A stretch of DNA of 41,602 nt from Caulobacter sp. (lineage in GTDB: Bacteria > Pseudomonadota > Alphaproteobacteria > Caulobacterales > Caulobacteraceae): NCBI GenBank assembly GCA_017744495.1, contig JAGIBE010000166.1:1-41602 (forward strand), written 5' to 3'. Numbering within the stretch: position 1 is the stretch's first letter; the number at the start of each line of letters is the position of its first letter. Of the stretch, positions 23,383 through 30,462 are shown one piece after another. The position numbers were made by a program, and so were the translations under genes. The notes under the pieces are model-generated. The model was not told the origin of the DNA and did no database searches. It saw nothing but the letters and a program-made list of their open reading frames with translations.

Positions 23383-23397
23383 ATGACATAGCGTCAT
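23383..23397. promoter_or_regulatory. Palindrome overlapping the -10 element of the coq4-snoaL operon
   Basis: ATGAC-atagc-GTCAT is a perfect 5-5-5 inverted repeat. On the minus strand its centre contains GCTATGTC (plus-strand 23385-23392), matching the Caulobacter -10 consensus GCTANAWC at seven of eight positions, about 30 bases upstream of the Coq4 ATG. A repressor bound here would block RNA polymerase directly. Confidence 0.5.
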
Positions 23398-23482
23398 TTT
23401 TATTCAAGAGGGTTCAGCGACCCACGATCCGGGACCTTGTCCGCCCGACGGCGGCCCAGACGGCAAAATGGGGACGAGCGAG

Positions 23483-23701
23483 ATGGGCAGTTTGAAGAAG
23501 CGTTCGATCAACCTGGCCGGCCATGCGACATCCCTGGCCCTGGAGCCCGAGTTCTGGGCGGTGCTGCAGCAGGCCGCCAGCGCCGACAGGATCAGCGTGG
23601 CGGCCCTCATCCAGCGCATCGACGCCGGACGCAACGAGCGGCCGCTGGCGTCGGCCTGCCGTGTCTTCGCCCTGCATCACGCCCAGGCGGGTACGATTTA
23701 G
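23483..23701 (+). CDS. Ribbon-helix-helix domain protein
   Basis: This 72-residue protein is MGSLKKRSINLAGHATSLAL followed by EPEFWAVLQQAASADRISVA and ALIQRIDAG. The conserved phrases KRSxNLAGHATS and LEPEFW identify the alphaproteobacterial RHH domain family (arc-like fold, DNA binding by the N-terminal strand). Such proteins are probably small transcriptional regulators; the target here is unknown. I prefer ATG 23483, with GGACGAG upstream. An in-frame ATG at 23468 would add five residues. Its stop overlaps the stop of the convergent small membrane protein gene. It lies divergent from coq4 with about 130 bases between starts, so it could be the repressor acting at the palindrome there. That is speculation from position. 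Confidence 0.85.
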   Translation: MGSLKKRSINLAGHATSLALEPEFWAVLQQAASADRISVAALIQRIDAGRNERPLASACRVFALHHAQAGTI

Positions 23702-23934
23702 CCCTGTTGGACGCCGGGCCCCGGCTTGGGCAGCGGGATCGGCGCCGGATTAGGCGCGCGTCGCGGCAGGACCGGCCGCTCGGGCAGGCGCATCGATAGC
23801 TCGGACGTCTTGACGGTCAGCAGACCCGAGCGCCAGCCGCCGATCACCAGGGCGATGATCAGCAGCAGGACGCCCAGCATCGTCAGCCCGACGACGCCGA
23901 CATGTTGCGGTCGGATTTCATTGTGTCGGGCCAT
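23698..23934 (-). CDS. Small single-pass membrane protein (78 residues), unknown
   Basis: The protein has a short polar N-terminus (MARHNEIRPQHVG), one strong membrane helix around residues 14-35 (VVGLTMLGVLLLIIALVIGG), and a Pro/Arg-rich tail ending LPKPGPGVQQG. The tail probably faces the periplasm by the positive-inside rule. It is second in a two-gene unit with another tiny membrane protein, 12 bases downstream of it. The family is not recognised. The clear codon bias, the membrane helix and the compact operon argue that it is real. A role as an accessory subunit or scaffold is possible but unsupported. Confidence 0.7.
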   Translation of the reverse strand: MARHNEIRPQHVGVVGLTMLGVLLLIIALVIGGWRSGLLTVKTSELSMRLPERPVLPRRAPNPAPIPLPKPGPGVQQG

Positions 23935-23946
23935 GAAGCCCTCCGT

Positions 23947-24144
23947 CTAACCCGCCGACTTGGGCGCGGCCGGAACCTTGGGCGCGTCGAGTTGCGGCGC
24001 TTTCACGTTGATGTCGACACTCTTCTTCTGGGTCATGCCGCCTGTAAAGACGAAGTAGGCGATCACCGCCACGACCACCACCAGGGCGCCGATGATGAAC
24101 GCCATGCCGGCCCCGCCGCCGCTCGAGTTGGTTTCTTCAGCCAC
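23947..24144 (-). CDS. Small single-pass membrane protein (65 residues), unknown
   Basis: The protein starts at GTG 24144 with a good AGGAGA eight bases upstream. It reads VAEETNSSGGGAGMAFIIGA, then a membrane helix (about residues 14-34, AFIIGALVVVVAVIAYFVF), then GGMTQKKSVDINVKAPQLDA and a short Pro/Lys tail. The topology places a Ser/Gly N-terminus on one side and a conserved-looking VDINVKAPQL strand on the other. It is followed by the second tiny membrane protein gene and is divergent from uvrD, with 123 bases between starts. A very long frame on the same strand extends through the uvrD gene and is an artefact of GC-rich coding on the other strand. Function unknown. Confidence 0.75.
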   Translation of the reverse strand: MAEETNSSGGGAGMAFIIGALVVVVAVIAYFVFTGGMTQKKSVDINVKAPQLDAPKVPAAPKSAG

Positions 24145-24253
24145 GTCAGTCTCCTGTGTTGTCCATCCCCGCCCAACAAACGGAAGCTGAGGGTCGAGGT
24201 TCCGACACGAGGTGCGACGGATGGCGCGAGGGCTTAAGCCGAGAGAACTTTGT

Positions 24254-24261
24254 GCTACATA
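24254..24261 (+). promoter_or_regulatory. Probable uvrD -10 promoter element giving a leaderless mRNA
   Basis: GCTACATA matches seven of eight positions of the Caulobacter -10 consensus GCTANAWC. Its end is six bases before the uvrD ATG at 24268. Transcription starting at the usual distance would begin at or within a base or two of the start codon. No Shine-Dalgarno is present, which is consistent with leaderless translation. A partial -35 (TTAAGC, 24234-24239) lies 14 bases upstream. Confidence 0.5.
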
Positions 24262-24267
24262 TGTTCC

Positions 24268-26673
24268 ATGTCTCAAGGCTTCGACTCGCCCCCATCTTCT
24301 GGCGCTTTCCCCGGCGACCTTCCCACCCCCCGCATCTCGGACCTCGCCCGCCCGCGCGGGCCGGAAGGGGCGCGTCCGAACTATCTGGAGGGGCTGAACC
24401 CCGAGCAGCGGGCGGCCGTGGAGGCCACCGAGGGCCCCGTGCTGGTGCTGGCCGGCGCGGGCACGGGCAAGACGCGGGTGCTGACCACCCGCCTGGCCCA
24501 TATCCTGGCGACGGGCCGCGCCCGGCCTTGGGAACTGCTGGTCGTCACCTTCACCAACAAGGCCGCGCGCGAGATGCGCGAGCGGATCACGCACATCATC
24601 GGCGACGAGGCCGAGGGCCTGCGCTGGTTGGGCACCTTCCACTCGGTGGCCGCCCAGATCCTGCGCCGCCACGCCGAACTGGTGGGGCTGAAGTCCAGCT
24701 ACACGATCATCGACACCGACGACCAGGAACGGCTGCTCAAGCAGCTGATCGAGGCCGAGAACATCGACGCCAAGCGCTGGACGCCGAGGACTCTGGCGGG
24801 CCTGATTGACGCCTGGAAGAACCGCGGCTGGACGCCCGACCGGGTGCCGCAGAGCGAGGCGGGCGAGTTCGCCAACGGCCGGGGGATCACCCTCTATCGG
24901 CAATACCAGGAGCGGCTGCGCATCCTGAACGCCTGCGACTTCGGCGATTTGCTGCTGCACAACATCACCATCTTCACGGCCAATCCGGACGTGCTGGCCG
25001 ACTTCCAGCGGCGCTTCCAGTACGTGATGGTCGACGAGTATCAGGACACCAACGTCGCCCAGTACCTGTGGTTGCGCCTGCTGGCCCAGGGTCGGCAGAA
25101 CGTCTGCTGCGTGGGCGACGACGACCAGTCGATCTACGGCTGGCGCGGCGCGGAGGTGGACAACATCCTGCGTTTCGAGCGCGACTTCCCCGGCGCCAAG
25201 GTCATCAAGCTGGAGCGCAACTACCGCTCGACCGAGCACATCCTGGCGGCCGCCTCGGGCCTGATCGACTCCAATAAGAGCCGGCTGGGCAAGACCCTGT
25301 GGACCGAGGCCTCGGGCGGCGAGAAGGTCAAGGTCAGCGGCGTCTGGGACGGCGAGGCCGAGAGCCGGATGGTCGCCGACGAGATCGAGAAGGCCAAGCG
25401 CGCCGGCCGCAAGTACAGCCAGATGGCCATTCTCGTGCGCGCCTCCTTCCAGATGCGGGCCTTCGAAGAGCGATTCGTGATGCTGCAGATCCCCTACAAG
25501 GTGGTCGGCGGCCCGCGCTTCTTCGAGCGCGCCGAAATCCGCGACGCCCACGCCTATCTGCGCCTGATCCAGTCGCCCGACGACGACTTGGCCTTCGAGC
25601 GCATCGTCAACGTGCCTAAGCGCGGGATCGGCGACACCTCGGTGCAGAAGCTGCTGCAGATCGCTCGGCTGGAGGGCATCTCCACGGTCGAGGCGGCCCG
25701 GGTGATCATCGGCGGCGACGACCTGCCGGCCCGCACCCGCACGGCGCTGAGCAACTTCCTGCGCGACCTGGACCGCTGGCGTCACCTGGCGGCGACCATG
25801 CCCCACCAGCGCCTGCTGGAGCAGGTGCTGGAGGAGAGCGGCTATACCGACGCCCTGCGCCTGGACAAGGGCCCCACCAGCCAGACCCGACTGGAGAACC
25901 TGAAGGAACTGGTCCAGTCGATGAGCGCCTTCGACACGCTGGAGGCCTATCTGGAGCACGTGTCGCTGGTCATGGACCTGGACAAGGGCGCCGGCGACGA
26001 CGCGGTCTGGATCATGACCCTGCACTCGGCCAAGGGCCTGGAGTTCCCGCTGGTCTTCCTGCCCGGCTGGGAGGAAGGCGTATTCCCCAGCCAGCGCAGC
26101 ATGGACGACAAGGGCGAGAAGGGCCTCGAGGAAGAGCGCCGCCTGGCCTATGTCGGCATCACCCGGGCCCGCGAAGAGGCCCGGATCAGCTTCGTGGCCA
26201 ACCGCCAGGTCTATGGTCGCTGGACCAGCCAGCTGCCCAGCCGCTTCGTGGACGAGCTGCCCCTGGCCCACGTCGATGCGGCGTCGGAGACCGGCTATTA
26301 CGGCGGCGGGCCGGGCATGCAGCAGACGGTGTCGTCGCGCTGGGACGATCCGGGGACCAGCACCTTCACCGCCGGCAGCTATGACAGCCCGGGCTGGAAG
26401 CGGGCCCAAGAGCGGGCTTCGGGCTTCAGCGAGCGCGGCGCGACCTGGCGTTCGGGCGGCTCGGCCTCTCGCTCGGCCCCGATCGAGGGCGAGGGCCGGC
26501 TGGTGGCCGTCTCGGCCAGTTCGGCGGCCAGCGCCTACAAGCGCGGAGACCGGGTGTTCCACGTCAAGTTCGGCTACGGCAAGGTCACGGGCGTCGAGGG
26601 CAACAAGCTCAGCGTGTCGTTCGACAAGGCCGGCGACAAGAAGGTGATCGACAGTTTCGTGGAAAAGGCCTGA
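24268..26673 (+). CDS. uvrD: ATP-dependent DNA helicase UvrD/PcrA (superfamily 1A)
   Basis: This 801-residue 3'-to-5' helicase acts in nucleotide-excision and mismatch repair and removes proteins from DNA. It has the Q-motif LNPEQRAAV (43-51), Walker A LAGAGTGKTRVL (about 61-72), TFTNKAAREMRER (motif Ia), motif II VDEYQDTN, motif III VGDDDQSIYGWRGA, motif IV LERNYRST, motif V TLHSAKGLEF and motif VI RRLAYVGITRAR. The C-terminal end GDRVFHVKFGYGKVTGVEGN is the Tudor-like PcrA domain that binds RNA polymerase. I start at ATG 24268; an in-frame TTG 18 bases upstream is less likely. The N-terminus carries a ~40-residue Pro/Gly-rich extension before the Q-motif. A good -10 suggests a leaderless mRNA. 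Confidence 0.95.
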   Translation: MSQGFDSPPSSGAFPGDLPTPRISDLARPRGPEGARPNYLEGLNPEQRAAVEATEGPVLVLAGAGTGKTRVLTTRLAHILATGRARPWELLVVTFTNKAAREMRERITHIIGDEAEGLRWLGTFHSVAAQILRRHAELVGLKSSYTIIDTDDQERLLKQLIEAENIDAKRWTPRTLAGLIDAWKNRGWTPDRVPQSEAGEFANGRGITLYRQYQERLRILNACDFGDLLLHNITIFTANPDVLADFQRRFQYVMVDEYQDTNVAQYLWLRLLAQGRQNVCCVGDDDQSIYGWRGAEVDNILRFERDFPGAKVIKLERNYRSTEHILAAASGLIDSNKSRLGKTLWTEASGGEKVKVSGVWDGEAESRMVADEIEKAKRAGRKYSQMAILVRASFQMRAFEERFVMLQIPYKVVGGPRFFERAEIRDAHAYLRLIQSPDDDLAFERIVNVPKRGIGDTSVQKLLQIARLEGISTVEAARVIIGGDDLPARTRTALSNFLRDLDRWRHLAATMPHQRLLEQVLEESGYTDALRLDKGPTSQTRLENLKELVQSMSAFDTLEAYLEHVSLVMDLDKGAGDDAVWIMTLHSAKGLEFPLVFLPGWEEGVFPSQRSMDDKGEKGLEEERRLAYVGITRAREEARISFVANRQVYGRWTSQLPSRFVDELPLAHVDAASETGYYGGGPGMQQTVSSRWDDPGTSTFTAGSYDSPGWKRAQERASGFSERGATWRSGGSASRSAPIEGEGRLVAVSASSAASAYKRGDRVFHVKFGYGKVTGVEGNKLSVSFDKAGDKKVIDSFVEKA

Positions 26674-26757
26674 GGCGGGGGCGGGTTACGGCTGATTGAC
26701 GGGGTCCCGGACAGGGCGGAGCGTCATCACAGGTCGAACACCTCTGGAGGACTCGCC

Positions 26758-27183
26758 TTGAAATCCGCCGCCCTGATCGCGACCGCCGTCGCCCTGCTGC
26801 TGCCCTGCGCCGCCCACGCCGCCGCCTGCGACGCCCTGAAGAACGCCACCTATGCCGGGATCCTGCGCGGCAAGTTCGACGCCTACCCGAACGCGTTGGC
26901 GGGGATCAGCCTGACCTTCGACGCTCAGGGCGTCGGCGCCGGGCGGGGCGTGATCGCCTACGACCCCGACAGCACGGCTGCGGTCCAGAGCTACTATTCC
27001 GGCGTTAAGTGCACCTCCAATTCCGACGGCAAGTCGGGCCTGCTGAACTTCGGTCCCAGCCTGGGGTCCAACAGCTTCACAGTCTTCGACAACGGGACGC
27101 GCATCTGGACGAAGCACGAAGTCCCCGGCCGACCGATCGGGGGCTGGCTCTTCCGCGAGCCGCCGGCGCCCAGGCTTCCCTGA
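26758..27183 (+). CDS. Secreted hypothetical protein (141 residues)
   Basis: The gene starts at TTG 26758, preceded by GGAGG at ideal spacing. The signal peptide is MKSAALIATAVALLLPCAAHA. The mature domain, about 120 residues, shows alternating beta-type patterns (LTFDAQGVGAGRGVIAYDP, VKCTSNSDGKSGLLNFGP, FTVFDNGTRIW) and only two cysteines after the cleavage site. This suggests a small periplasmic beta-sandwich or barrel with one disulfide. I do not recognise a family. It is in the same orientation as uvrD, with an 84-base gap, and as the ExoX-like gene that follows, 56 bases on. Codon use is normal for the genome. Confidence 0.72.
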   Translation: MKSAALIATAVALLLPCAAHAAACDALKNATYAGILRGKFDAYPNALAGISLTFDAQGVGAGRGVIAYDPDSTAAVQSYYSGVKCTSNSDGKSGLLNFGPSLGSNSFTVFDNGTRIWTKHEVPGRPIGGWLFREPPAPRLP

Positions 27184-27239
27184 CGCCCCGCGACCTGAGG
27201 CGCGTTGGATCGCACGCCAGCGCCCCCCATATCTTTGGG

Positions 27240-27989
27240 ATGTCCCCTCCCCGCATCCGCGTCGTCGATCTGGAGACCGCCGGCGACGGCCCGCACGCCG
27301 TCTGCGAGATCGGCTGGCAGGACGTCTCCCAGGACACCAACGGCCAGTGGCGCCTCGACGAAGACCGCGGGTCGATGCTGGTGAACCCGGGCCATCCGAT
27401 CACGCCCGAGACCATGGCGGTCCATCACATCCTCGACGCCGACGTCGCCGGCGCGCCATTCTGGAAGGACGTGGCGGGCGGCGTCCTGAAGCCCGACGGC
27501 GGCGTCCTGGCCCTGGCGGCCCATCGCGCGGCTTTCGAGCAGCGCTATTGCACGCCGAGATTCACCGGCGGCGCGCCCTGGATCTGCACCTGGAAATGCG
27601 CCTTGCGCGTCTGGCCGCACATGACCAGCTTCTCCAACCAGATGCTGCGCTACCAGCGCATGCCCGAGGGCCTGGTCCATGAGCTGGGCCTGCCGGCGCA
27701 CCGGGCCCTGCCCGACGCCTACGTCACGGCCCACCATCTGCGCGACATGCTGAACGCGGCGTCGCTGGAGCAACTCCTGGCCTGGAGCCGCGAGCCGGGC
27801 CTGCTGCCGCGCGTACCCACCGGTCCCGACCGGGGTAAGCCGTGGGATCGCCTGACCGCCGACGCCCTGCGGACCCTGGCCCAGGACCGCGACCCGAACC
27901 TGCGCTTCAGCGCCGAGACCGAACTGCGCCGCCGGGGCGAAGGCGCGGACCAAGTGACGGTGGAACCGAAACAGCGAACTTTATTCTGA
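27240..27989 (+). CDS. ExoX-like DEDD-family 3'-5' exonuclease
   Basis: This 249-residue protein resembles E. coli ExoX through most of its length. It has the DxE motif RVVDLETAGDG (residues 7-17), ITPETMAVHHILDADV, LAAHRAAFEQRYC (motif II region), WICTWKCALRVWPHMTSFSNQ, and the motif III end GLPAHRALPDAYVTAHHLRD. A C-terminal extension with PDRGKPWDRL follows. ExoX degrades single- and double-stranded DNA 3' ends in mismatch repair and mutation avoidance. In motif II the expected Asp is replaced by Glu (AHRAAFE), so activity may be altered. The ATG at 27240 lacks a Shine-Dalgarno; CATATCTT just upstream may be a -10 for a near-leaderless transcript. Confidence 0.82.
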   Translation: MSPPRIRVVDLETAGDGPHAVCEIGWQDVSQDTNGQWRLDEDRGSMLVNPGHPITPETMAVHHILDADVAGAPFWKDVAGGVLKPDGGVLALAAHRAAFEQRYCTPRFTGGAPWICTWKCALRVWPHMTSFSNQMLRYQRMPEGLVHELGLPAHRALPDAYVTAHHLRDMLNAASLEQLLAWSREPGLLPRVPTGPDRGKPWDRLTADALRTLAQDRDPNLRFSAETELRRRGEGADQVTVEPKQRTLF

Positions 27990-28060
27990 GCGCAATCGCG
28001 ATCAAACGGCCCGTCGAAGTCTAAGCTATCCAGCCGAACGCTTCGTCGCGAGACCCCTCC

Positions 28061-28918
28061 ATGAATCCTGTCCAGCAGGCCATCTGGTTTCTCGAAAACC
28101 GCCTGACCCAGCCCGTCGACCTGGACGACGTGGCTCGGGCGGGGGGAGTATCGCGTTTCCACATGGCGCGCGCCTTCGCGGCCTCCACCGGCTATCCGGT
28201 GATCGGCTACCTGCGCGCACGGCGTTTGACGGAGGCGGCGCGGTTGCTGGCCCGTGGCGCGCCCGACATTCTGTCGGTGGCCCTGGAGATCGGCTACGGC
28301 TCGCACGAGGCGTTCACCCGCGCGTTCCGCGACCAGTTCGGGATCACACCCGAGCGGGTGCGTGCGGCGCGCGACCTGGAAGCCCTGCCCCTCGTGGAGC
28401 CCATCATGCTCGACAGCACACCCCGCCCCGACCTGTCCGCTCCCCGCTTCGAGGACGGACGCCCCCTGCTCTTGGCGGGCATTCTCCACCATTGCGACGC
28501 CATGGACGGCGGCGCGAGCATTCCCGGCCAATGGCGACGCCTGATCCCTCACCTGGGCCACATCCCGGGTCAGGTTGGCGGTGAACTGGCGGACGTGACC
28601 TACGGCGTCTGCACCAACGGCGATGATCACGGGAATTTCGACTATCTGGCCGGTGTCGAAGTCGATGACTTCTCCGACCTGCCGCCCGAACTGTCGGCCC
28701 TGCGCATCCCGGCCCAGCACTACGCCGTATTCCGTCACGCCGACCACATCTCGAAGATCCGCACAACGATGCACGCCATCTGGACTGTTTGGCTGCCCGC
28801 TTCCAGCTACGAACCTGTCGACGCGCCGCTGTTCGAGCGCTACGGCCCCGAGTTCAACCCGCGGACCGGTGAGGGCGGGCTGGAAATATGGCTGCCGGTC
28901 AAGCCGAAGGGGACCTAG
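28061..28918 (+). CDS. AraC-family regulator with GyrI-like effector domain
   Basis: This 285-residue protein has an N-terminal AraC/XylS double helix-turn-helix at residues 8-105: LENRLTQPVDLDDVARAGGV, SRFHMARAFAASTGYPVIGY, then SVALEIGYGSHEAFTRAFRD and FGITPERVRA. The rest is a GyrI-like small-molecule-binding domain (Rob/SbmC type) with LLLAGILHHC, TYGVCTNGDDHGNFDYLAGV and YAVFRHADHISKIRTTMHAI. The arrangement is HTH first, then effector domain, as in Rob. Such regulators respond to small lipophilic or drug-like ligands and often control efflux or detoxification genes. No obvious target lies adjacent, since the next gene (an acetyltransferase) is convergent with a four-base overlap. Confidence 0.9.
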   Translation: MNPVQQAIWFLENRLTQPVDLDDVARAGGVSRFHMARAFAASTGYPVIGYLRARRLTEAARLLARGAPDILSVALEIGYGSHEAFTRAFRDQFGITPERVRAARDLEALPLVEPIMLDSTPRPDLSAPRFEDGRPLLLAGILHHCDAMDGGASIPGQWRRLIPHLGHIPGQVGGELADVTYGVCTNGDDHGNFDYLAGVEVDDFSDLPPELSALRIPAQHYAVFRHADHISKIRTTMHAIWTVWLPASSYEPVDAPLFERYGPEFNPRTGEGGLEIWLPVKPKGT

Positions 28919-29469
28919 CCCCGCACTCGAGCCGGGTTCCCGACCACCGTCGCCCCCTTGGGCACGTCGCGGGTGACCACGCTGCCGGCGCCGATGATGG
29001 CGTCGTCGCCGATGGTCACCCCCGGCACGATGATCGCCCCGCCGCCGATCCAGACGTTCTCGCCGATCACCACCGGCCGGGAATATTCGATGCCCGTGCG
29101 CCGCTCGATTGGATCGCGCGGATGCTCGGCGGTGTAGATCTGGACGTTCGGACCGATCGTCGTGGCCGCCCCGATCGTCACTTTGGTGACGTCCAGGATC
29201 ACACAGTTGAAATTGAGGAACGCGCCCTCGCCGATCGAGATGTTGTAGCCGTAGTCGCAGTGGAACGGCGGGCGGATGCTGACCCGGTCGCCGACCTCAG
29301 CGAACAGTTCCCGCAGCAAGGCATGGCGTTCCGACGGCGGCAGGTCCAGGGCGTTGTAGCGGCCCATCCAGGCCACCGCCGCCTCGTGGTCGGCCATGAT
29401 CTCAGGATCGACAGGGCTATAGAGGTCGCCCGCCAGCATGCGCTGCTTCTGGGTGCGGATGTCGGTCAC
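28915..29469 (-). CDS. Sugar O-acetyltransferase (maltose O-acetyltransferase/NodL/LacA type)
   Basis: This 184-residue protein is close to the usual family length, from GTG 29469. The N-terminal Maa domain (VTDIRTQKQRMLAGDLYSP to about residue 55) is followed by the left-handed beta-helix of hexapeptide repeats (from FHCDYGYNISIGEGAFLNFN to about 150). The catalytic-loop histidine sits in YTAEHPRDPIERR. The final part, GDDAIIGAGSVVTRDVPKGATVVGNPARVR, is the usual acetyl-CoA-binding end. It acetylates a sugar hydroxyl with acetyl-CoA, probably as a trimer in the cytoplasm. The GTG start is backed by AAGGAG about 11 bases upstream; a longer ATG start at 29517 adds a basic leader unlike the family. 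Confidence 0.9.
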   Translation of the reverse strand: MTDIRTQKQRMLAGDLYSPVDPEIMADHEAAVAWMGRYNALDLPPSERHALLRELFAEVGDRVSIRPPFHCDYGYNISIGEGAFLNFNCVILDVTKVTIGAATTIGPNVQIYTAEHPRDPIERRTGIEYSRPVVIGENVWIGGGAIIVPGVTIGDDAIIGAGSVVTRDVPKGATVVGNPARVRG

Positions 29470-29546
29470 GAGGCAAAGGCTCCTTAGTCGCCCCCTCCAT
29501 GCCAGACGGCGCGCCATACGACAAACACGGGGATGTCCGGCCGCGC

Positions 29547-29813
29547 CTACAGCCGTTCCAACGCCTCGCGCACCACGTCCGGCGCGTGATCGATGACCCG
29601 CAGAAAGGCGGTCAGGGCGGCGTCGGCCCGGGCCTGGCCCAGTTCCAGCGCCGCCAGCTGCGGCAGGGGGATGCAGAAGGCCCGCGCGAACTCGTCCTGC
29701 GAGAGGCCGCTGCGCCAGCGCACGCCCTGGACCAGGGCCCGGGCGGAGCGGGCGTGACCGGGATCGGCTTGGTCGTCGATGGCGACATCGGCGGTGATTT
29801 GGGACCTGGTCAT
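29547..29813 (-). CDS. Small helix-turn-helix protein (XRE/YiaG-type antitoxin-like), orphan
   Basis: This 88-residue protein from ATG 29813 (CAGGAG upstream) has a helix-turn-helix within residues 30-80: VRWRSGLSQDEFARAF followed by CIPLPQLAALELGQ and AALTAFLRVI. The LSQDEFARAF motif is that of XRE/YiaG-like antitoxins, but the usual WExG turn is changed to LELGQ. The N-terminal 25 residues are acidic and probably the dimer/partner segment. No RelE/HigB-type toxin gene adjoins it, so it is an orphan regulator or a decayed toxin-antitoxin half. It is upstream of, and in the same direction as, the acetyltransferase, with about 78 bases between. Confidence 0.75.
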   Translation of the reverse strand: MTRSQITADVAIDDQADPGHARSARALVQGVRWRSGLSQDEFARAFCIPLPQLAALELGQARADAALTAFLRVIDHAPDVVREALERL

Positions 29814-29904
29814 GAACGCTCCTGGCACTTCCCCCCGACGCCAGGGTGTGTAGCCGCGTTCCGTTGCAGGAATTCGACGCGAATGCGTCGGACAGGCGAC
29901 TCTA

Positions 29905-30390
29905 TCAGGGCCTTTGGGGTGGTTTGGCCGGCCCGGCGGCCAGGGCGCGGGCTCGCGCGTCCACGGCGTCGACGCCCTTCAGCGGATCGCCGGCGGCCTC
30001 GAGGATGCCGTTGAAGACCTTCAGATCCTTGGTACTGATCTTCTGGACATCCTTGTCCTTGGCCCATTCCAGCCCGATCAGCTGACCCAGGCGGCAGGCC
30101 TTGGGCAGCAAGGCCGGCTGTTCGGCCGCCCCGCCCTTGGCCAGCAGCTTGCCGACGATCTCGTTCCAGTTGGGCGAGCCGGGGAAGCAGAAGGTCAGGT
30201 GATCGCAGGTCCCGGTCCAGAACCGCTTGTACCAGCGCAGATGCTCGTCGGTGTCGAAGCGCAGCGCATCAGTCGGCTTGACCACCGCACGACAGTCGGC
30301 CCGCACGAACTCGCCCGCCCGCGCGGCCGGAGCGATCCCCAGCGCGACGACGGCCGCCACGGCCGTCCAAACCCTACCCGACGCCAACAC
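29905..30390 (-). CDS. Secreted Cys-containing hypothetical protein (161 residues)
   Basis: The gene starts at GTG 30390 with GGGGA about 10 bases upstream. The signal peptide is TAVAAVVALGIAPAARA, and mature residues begin GEFVRADCRAVV. The mature part has four cysteines (DCRAV, GTCDHLTFC, KACRL), which suggests two disulfides in the periplasm. It is mostly helical, with a KDLKVFNGILEAAGDPLKG region and a disordered Ala/Pro tail. I do not recognise the family. Directly upstream lies a strong hairpin (30408-30446) separating it from the helicase gene. It does not appear to share a promoter with other genes. Confidence 0.72.
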   Translation of the reverse strand: MLASGRVWTAVAAVVALGIAPAARAGEFVRADCRAVVKPTDALRFDTDEHLRWYKRFWTGTCDHLTFCFPGSPNWNEIVGKLLAKGGAAEQPALLPKACRLGQLIGLEWAKDKDVQKISTKDLKVFNGILEAAGDPLKGVDAVDARARALAAGPAKPPQRP

Positions 30391-30407
30391 TCACAATCCC
30401 CAAACAC

Positions 30408-30446
30408 GATCGGCGCGCGCCCCGGTCAGGGGACGCCGCGCCGATC
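30408..30446. terminator. Likely terminator hairpin downstream of the DinG-like helicase
   Basis: GATCGGCGCG (30408-30417) pairs perfectly with CGCGCCGATC (30437-30446), and CCCC (30420-30423) pairs with GGGG (30429-30432) inside. On the minus strand it follows the helicase stop (30463) by about 17 bases and is trailed by CGTGTTTGG, a short T-containing stretch. It would separate helicase transcription from the secreted-protein gene. Confidence 0.55.
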
Positions 30447-30462
30447 TCCGACAAACGATGGA

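Noticed and set aside
24241..24270. LexA (SOS) box upstream of uvrD
   Set aside because: GAAC and GTTC half-sites are present nearby, but not with the GTTC-N7-GTTC spacing of alphaproteobacterial LexA sites.
23947..26562. Very long minus-strand open frame (about 870 codons) running through uvrD
   Set aside because: It is an antisense shadow of the GC-rich uvrD coding sequence. Only the last 65 codons (23947-24144), which have their own Shine-Dalgarno and membrane helix, look real.
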